Assembly (NCBI GenBank): GCA_937892695.1
Contig: CALBJK010000022.1
Location: forward strand, 1 to 9,762
From: an uncultured Prevotella sp.
Lineage (GTDB): Bacteria; Bacteroidota; Bacteroidia; Bacteroidales; Bacteroidaceae
Direction of reading: 5' to 3'
DNA length: 9,762 nucleotides
The position numbers and the translations under genes were made by a program. The notes beneath the pieces were generated by a model. That model did no database searches. It saw only the letters and a list, made by a program, of their open reading frames with translations, and was not told where the DNA came from. Shown in pieces: positions 5,756 through 9,762 of this stretch. Positions within the stretch are counted from its first letter, which is position 1, and each line of letters begins with the position of its first letter.

Positions 5756-8086
5756 TCAGAAGCTGACCTTCACACCTGCAAACCAGCACCGTGGCATTGA
5801 CGGACCGTAAATGTAATCGGAGTCACGGTTCCAGCCACGGTCGAAATCTTTCTGATAAGAATCAGTGATATTCTGAATTCCGGCATTTGCTTGCAATGTT
5901 ATGCTTCTTGCAACAAGAAAGTCGTATGCCACCTTGGCGTTAATCGTGAAGAATGTCGGCGTATTGACAAGCACAGGATGGTCGATTTCCGAACCTGCAG
6001 AGTGGCCTACAAGCATCCGTCCGGTATAGTTGCCGGAAAGAGCTACAGTCAATTTCTTCACAGGGTTCAGCGTGGCTGTAAAGTATCCGTACGTGTTCGG
6101 AGTACGGAGCATTCTCTTTTCAGACGGTGCGTCGTCGTTCCACGACTCGGGCTGGTCGTACATGCTCTTTTGCAGAGTTATTCCGGCCTGCAGGTTGAAC
6201 CATGATGCAGGAGCCACCTTACCTTCAATATTCAGTCCGTAGACCTTGGCACCGCCAGTATTGTATCGTTCCTGAATGGAATATCCGTCGGCATCGGTCT
6301 GACCTGTCAGACGCGTATGGAACATATCATCAATAATGGTATAAAAACCTTCTATAAGAAGATTGGCCTGTACGTTTCCGAACGAATGATACATGTCTGC
6401 TGAAAGACTGAAACTATGAGAACGTTCTTCCTTCAGCCCCTTGGCAAGACGTGTTGCGACTAGTTCGCCACCGACCATGCCGACGTGCAGATCCTCGTCA
6501 AAAGTCTGTGGCGCACGGAATCCGTCAGCGTAACTGGCTCTGAAATTGAAGTTGTCGCTCGGATTGAACCTGACATTCACGCGCGGACTGAAAATCACAT
6601 GGTCGAGCATACTGTGCTTGTCTAACCTTCCTCCGAGGAGCAGACTCCAATACTTGTTCTTCCATTCATTCTGTATGAAACCGCTCCATATCCTGACAGT
6701 CTGGTCTGTAAACCGTCCACGGGCGATGATTTTGTCATGCAATGCATCATAATTGAATTCGCCACCCACAGTGAGGTCACTCGGCATGAAAACCAGACGG
6801 TCGAATGAATGGATGTATTGCGTACCGCCAATCATTGTCACGTCATGGGTAATGCCATAATCTTTCAGAGCTTCGGCCTTTTCTTCATCCGTTCCTGAAG
6901 CTGTTCCTCCATAGTAGCTGTCACGCTTCGTGTCCTGAAAAGAGAAATAGGCATTAACACGATTGTGTCCGTCTGGCGAATTGAAATCATAATTGAGTCC
7001 TCCGCCATTTATGTTGTGCTGCACTTGTTCGGCAATATTGGCTTCGTGAGCTACATAGTCAAGCATGTTTCCTCCTCGTCTGAATTCCTTTATTCCGTGA
7101 TAGCGCAGCGATAATTTAGAATAAGGATTCAACCGGTAATATGTACTAAGACCGATAGTCTGGTTACGCAACTTCGGCAGTTCGGTATAGCCGTCACCGT
7201 TGTCGTCGTATCCCTGACGGTAGCGGTTCTGTCCATAGACATAGAGACCCGCACGTCGGTCATCGGTTACAATCGAAGCGTTCATCGTTGTATTGTTCTC
7301 CCAAGCTTTACTTCCGCCAATTCCAGTTATAGTATGTGCGGCCTCAGCCGAATTGCGGATCGGATCTTTTGTTATGATATTGATGGTTCCGCCTATAGCT
7401 GAAGCACCGAACAACGCAGAACCGCCGCCACGTATCACTTCAACTCGGTCTATCATATTTGCTGGTATCTGTTCGAGTCCGTATACGCCGTTAAGAGCGG
7501 AAAATACTGGACGCGAATCGATAAGTATTTGAGAGTAATGTCCGTCGAGACCGTTTATGCGAACTTGGGTGAAGCCGCAGTTCTGGCAATTATCTTCGAC
7601 TCTGACTCCTGGCTGAAAACCAAGACCTTGAGCCAGACAAGAAGCCTGCGTGTTCTCAAACAGTTTTGACCCAAGCACATTGACCAAAACAGGAGCTGCC
7701 CGGCGTGTAGTTTCGGCTCGGTTAGCAGATACGACGACTTCGTCAAGAGCAATATTGTTCTCTTCAAGTTCGAAGTTCACCTCCTGTGTGGTATTGGCTT
7801 TCACCGTTACGCTATGCGTTAAGGTACGGTATCCGATTGCTTTAACCTCTAATGTCTGAAGACCTTCAGGCAGATTCTTAAGGAAATAGTGTCCTGAAGC
7901 ATCTGTTGTAGTACCGATGGTCGTACCTTTTACACTAATTGCAATATAAGGCAGATGTTCGCCGTTCTTTTTATTGACGACATGGCCATAAATGTTGGCG
8001 TCTGTTCCTGGTGCAACATCTTCGGCAGAGACAGTCAATGCAAATATCGTCAGCATTGCTATCAGTAATGTAATTATTCTATTCAT
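5756..8086 (-). CDS. TonB-dependent outer-membrane receptor with carboxypeptidase-regulatory-like domain and CxxC plug
   Basis: 776 residues from ATG 8086. The sequence AAAGGAACA just upstream is an unusually good ribosome site for this phylum and favours this start over upstream in-frame codons. Residues 1-21 are a signal peptide ending TVSA. Residues about 31-110 are a CarboxypepD_reg-like beta-sandwich (NIYGHVVNKKNGEHLPYIAI, DASGHYFLKNLPEG). Residues about 113-241 are the plug: ALDEVVVSANR, then FQPGVRVEDNCQNCGFTQVR, LIDSRPVFSALNGVYGLEQI and DRVEVIRGGGSALFGASAIG. The rest is a 22-strand-type barrel ending in a terminal Phe (GVKVSF). The plug holds Cys150, Cys167 and Cys170, the last two as CQNC. 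It imports a ligand with energy from TonB/ExbBD. The substrate is not readable; the class is the FepA/BtuB-like single-chain type, not SusC. It starts 29 bp after the preceding receptor and is followed by the DUF4625-like lipoproteins. Confidence 0.93.
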   Translation of the reverse strand: MNRIITLLIAMLTIFALTVSAEDVAPGTDANIYGHVVNKKNGEHLPYIAISVKGTTIGTTTDASGHYFLKNLPEGLQTLEVKAIGYRTLTHSVTVKANTTQEVNFELEENNIALDEVVVSANRAETTRRAAPVLVNVLGSKLFENTQASCLAQGLGFQPGVRVEDNCQNCGFTQVRINGLDGHYSQILIDSRPVFSALNGVYGLEQIPANMIDRVEVIRGGGSALFGASAIGGTINIITKDPIRNSAEAAHTITGIGGSKAWENNTTMNASIVTDDRRAGLYVYGQNRYRQGYDDNGDGYTELPKLRNQTIGLSTYYRLNPYSKLSLRYHGIKEFRRGGNMLDYVAHEANIAEQVQHNINGGGLNYDFNSPDGHNRVNAYFSFQDTKRDSYYGGTASGTDEEKAEALKDYGITHDVTMIGGTQYIHSFDRLVFMPSDLTVGGEFNYDALHDKIIARGRFTDQTVRIWSGFIQNEWKNKYWSLLLGGRLDKHSMLDHVIFSPRVNVRFNPSDNFNFRASYADGFRAPQTFDEDLHVGMVGGELVATRLAKGLKEERSHSFSLSADMYHSFGNVQANLLIEGFYTIIDDMFHTRLTGQTDADGYSIQERYNTGGAKVYGLNIEGKVAPASWFNLQAGITLQKSMYDQPESWNDDAPSEKRMLRTPNTYGYFTATLNPVKKLTVALSGNYTGRMLVGHSAGSEIDHPVLVNTPTFFTINAKVAYDFLVARSITLQANAGIQNITDSYQKDFDRGWNRDSDYIYGPSMPRCWFAGVKVSF

Positions 8087-8115
8087 TGTTCCTTTATTAT
8101 TATTTTTATTAATTT

Positions 8116-9762
8116 CTAAAAGTTCCAAGCCGCCATCAACGAGAAGTTGCGTCCCGGTTCGGGTACTCCGATCAGACGATAGTAACTCGTATGGTCGTAG
8201 TAGCGCGTACCGAGAATATTTTCCGCTCGTAAAGTGACACGGAATGAACTGCTCCCCAATGGGAAGGACTTGCCTACCGAAGCGTTCAGCGTAGTGTGTC
8301 CCTTTGTGGGTTCTTCTGGAGGAACGACTTCGTCCTGTGCCCCGACTATCACCGCTTCAACAGAAGCGAAGCCTTCTTTTCTTAGATCAGACACTGGGAT
8401 ATTGTATTTCAACTCGGCTCGTGCCGACCAAGGAGTGGAGAACGGGAGAGTGTAACCTTTCTTTTCGCCTGACAGCTGACGGGCATACAGATATTCGCCT
8501 CCGCCCGACAGTACGAAATTATCGAGAAAGCTATATGAAGCCTCAACCTCGAATCCCCATCTGAAGACGCGGCTCTGAGTATAATTGTAGAGCTGTAGTC
8601 CTTCTTTGTACTCTGCCGTCGGACATAGATAAATGTAGTTTGGAAAATAGTTGAGAAAAGGTGTAAGCTCGGCCGTAAGCCGTCCGTGTTCGTACATCAC
8701 CCCTGCATCAAACTGGTAAGACTGCTCAGCATCGAGATTGCCGTTGCCTTTTTCGTAGCGGAAGATGTTATAGTTGATGCCGTCCATGCCTAGTTCCTTC
8801 GCTATTGGCATACGGTAGCTTTTGCCTATATTGGCCTTCAAGACCCACGCTCCGAAATCACGGTTCACACCGACCGACCACGTCAGACTATTGAATGACC
8901 GGGAGAAGTCGGCCGAGCGTTCCATGTATGCCGAATCGCCCGAAGCTGTCGGAGTCTTGTACCAGTCACGGTAGCTGTGTATGCTGACACGTCCGTGATC
9001 GAATCGCAGCCCGGCACTGATAACCGTCTTTTCGTTCAGCACGAAGCGGTCTGAGACATAGCCGCCCATCTGTAATTGTTCGAAGTCGGGAAGAATGAAC
9101 CCCCAACCGCCACGCCTGTTGTTCTGATATTCGGCGTTGACGCCAGCCCTCAAAATATGCGAGCCTACTTCTGTGCGCACACCGATATTGGCCGAGAATG
9201 TATGTTTGGTAAAACTACGTTCCAATGTATTAGGCGGAACCGGCATGTATCCGTGCGAGATGGGTTCGGACAATTCGCGTTGACGGTTGTTCTGATAAGC
9301 TATATCGGCCTCGATACGCCCTGTCCTCCACAACCACTCCGTATGATTGGCAACGACAAAATGGTTGACAGTGTGATAAGGAAGGTCTATGTCCCGTCTT
9401 GAGCTGTCGTAATCGATGTCAGACATAAGCACTTCCAGTCCATGAGCATTTGCGAAAAATCCGCTTTTGGTATTGACATCAGACAACCGCAGACTGCTTT
9501 TCAGACGGTCGCCTTCATATCCGAACATCATGCTTCCGTCATATTCGCGTCCTGCTGTATTGCGGAGAGTGCGGTCTTTGAGCTTGATGTAGTAAGAGTA
9601 GTACTGGATGCTATCGGCCGGGATCTTATAATCGGCATAATCAGTGACAGTGGCGTTAGCTTTATACCAGAACTTTCCTTCCCGGCCTTTCACATTGGCC
9701 GACGTTCCGACAAGGGCGTTGTTGCTACGCGCAAATACATTTACTCCGCCGCCGAAACGACA
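8116..9762 (-). CDS. TonB-dependent outer-membrane receptor, N-terminal part beyond the window
   Basis: The C-terminal 548 residues are visible; the frame stays open to the right edge, so signal peptide and most of the plug lie outside. The first residues, CRFGGGVNVFARSNNALVGT, look like the plug-to-barrel join. The remainder is barrel: alternating strands with aromatic girdles, e.g. GSMMFGYEGDRLKSSLRL, SGFFANAHGLE, RAGVNAEYQNNRRGGWGF and AGLRFDHGRVSIHSYRDWYK. It contains KANIGKSYRMPIAKELG, the conserved 'fR.P...el' barrel motif, and AENILGTRYYDHTSYYRLIG near the end. The last residue is Phe (AAWNF), as needed for barrel insertion. It is the first gene of the operon seen here; the promoter must lie outside the window. 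It differs in sequence from the second receptor, so the two are not a recent duplication and may take different forms of a ligand. It is a partial gene by window cut, not a truncated one. Confidence 0.92.
   Translation of the reverse strand, partial: CRFGGGVNVFARSNNALVGTSANVKGREGKFWYKANATVTDYADYKIPADSIQYYSYYIKLKDRTLRNTAGREYDGSMMFGYEGDRLKSSLRLSDVNTKSGFFANAHGLEVLMSDIDYDSSRRDIDLPYHTVNHFVVANHTEWLWRTGRIEADIAYQNNRQRELSEPISHGYMPVPPNTLERSFTKHTFSANIGVRTEVGSHILRAGVNAEYQNNRRGGWGFILPDFEQLQMGGYVSDRFVLNEKTVISAGLRFDHGRVSIHSYRDWYKTPTASGDSAYMERSADFSRSFNSLTWSVGVNRDFGAWVLKANIGKSYRMPIAKELGMDGINYNIFRYEKGNGNLDAEQSYQFDAGVMYEHGRLTAELTPFLNYFPNYIYLCPTAEYKEGLQLYNYTQSRVFRWGFEVEASYSFLDNFVLSGGGEYLYARQLSGEKKGYTLPFSTPWSARAELKYNIPVSDLRKEGFASVEAVIVGAQDEVVPPEEPTKGHTTLNASVGKSFPLGSSSFRVTLRAENILGTRYYDHTSYYRLIGVPEPGRNFSLMAAWNF

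Noticed and set aside
9691..9693. GTG at 9693 as the start of the first TonB receptor
   Set aside because: The reading frame stays open to the window edge and upstream residues (GGGVNVFARSNNALVGT) are receptor-like, so the GTG is an internal valine codon.

Overview
The window looks like a chromosomal segment of a Bacteroidales bacterium, most likely Prevotella- or Bacteroides-like. The reasons are the TonB-dependent receptors, the SLxxC-type lipoproteins with acidic tethers, an MG2/TonB-plug protein, DUF4625-type lipoproteins, the near absence of strong Shine-Dalgarno sites, and -7 promoter boxes of the TAnnTTTG type. These calls rest on reading the sequence and on family memory; no database search was run.

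Left part (1-2240). A reverse-strand Rpn/PD-(D/E)XK nuclease gene runs off the left edge within a 12-bp tandem repeat that encodes GRAE units. Next come a reverse-strand exported rhodanese (956-1381) and, divergent from it, a forward nitroreductase (1560-2102) with a recognisable -7 box. Between the nitroreductase and the next reverse-strand gene lies a short stretch that reads as the broken 3' end of a beta-carbonic anhydrase gene (2109-2240).

Right part (2239-9762). Five reverse-strand genes form an apparent operon transcribed from right to left. In order they are a TonB-dependent receptor (5' end outside the window), a second TonB-dependent receptor with a carboxypeptidase-regulatory-like N-terminal domain and a CxxC in its plug, a surface lipoprotein with two DUF4625-like domains, a second lipoprotein with one such domain, and an MG2-plus-plug protein without a beta-barrel. 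Spacings are 29, 91, 152 and 10 bp. The two longer gaps hold RNA hairpins, two of which carry G-U pairs that form only in the reverse-strand transcript.

Working model (inference). The two receptors import one or two related ligands across the outer membrane. The DUF4625 lipoproteins, with acidic export-signal-like tethers and histidines at matching strand positions, would sit on the cell surface and capture or hand over the ligand. The MG2-plug protein would be a periplasmic or outer-membrane partner. The substrate cannot be read from the sequence; the histidines and the plug cysteines make a metal or metal complex one testable option.
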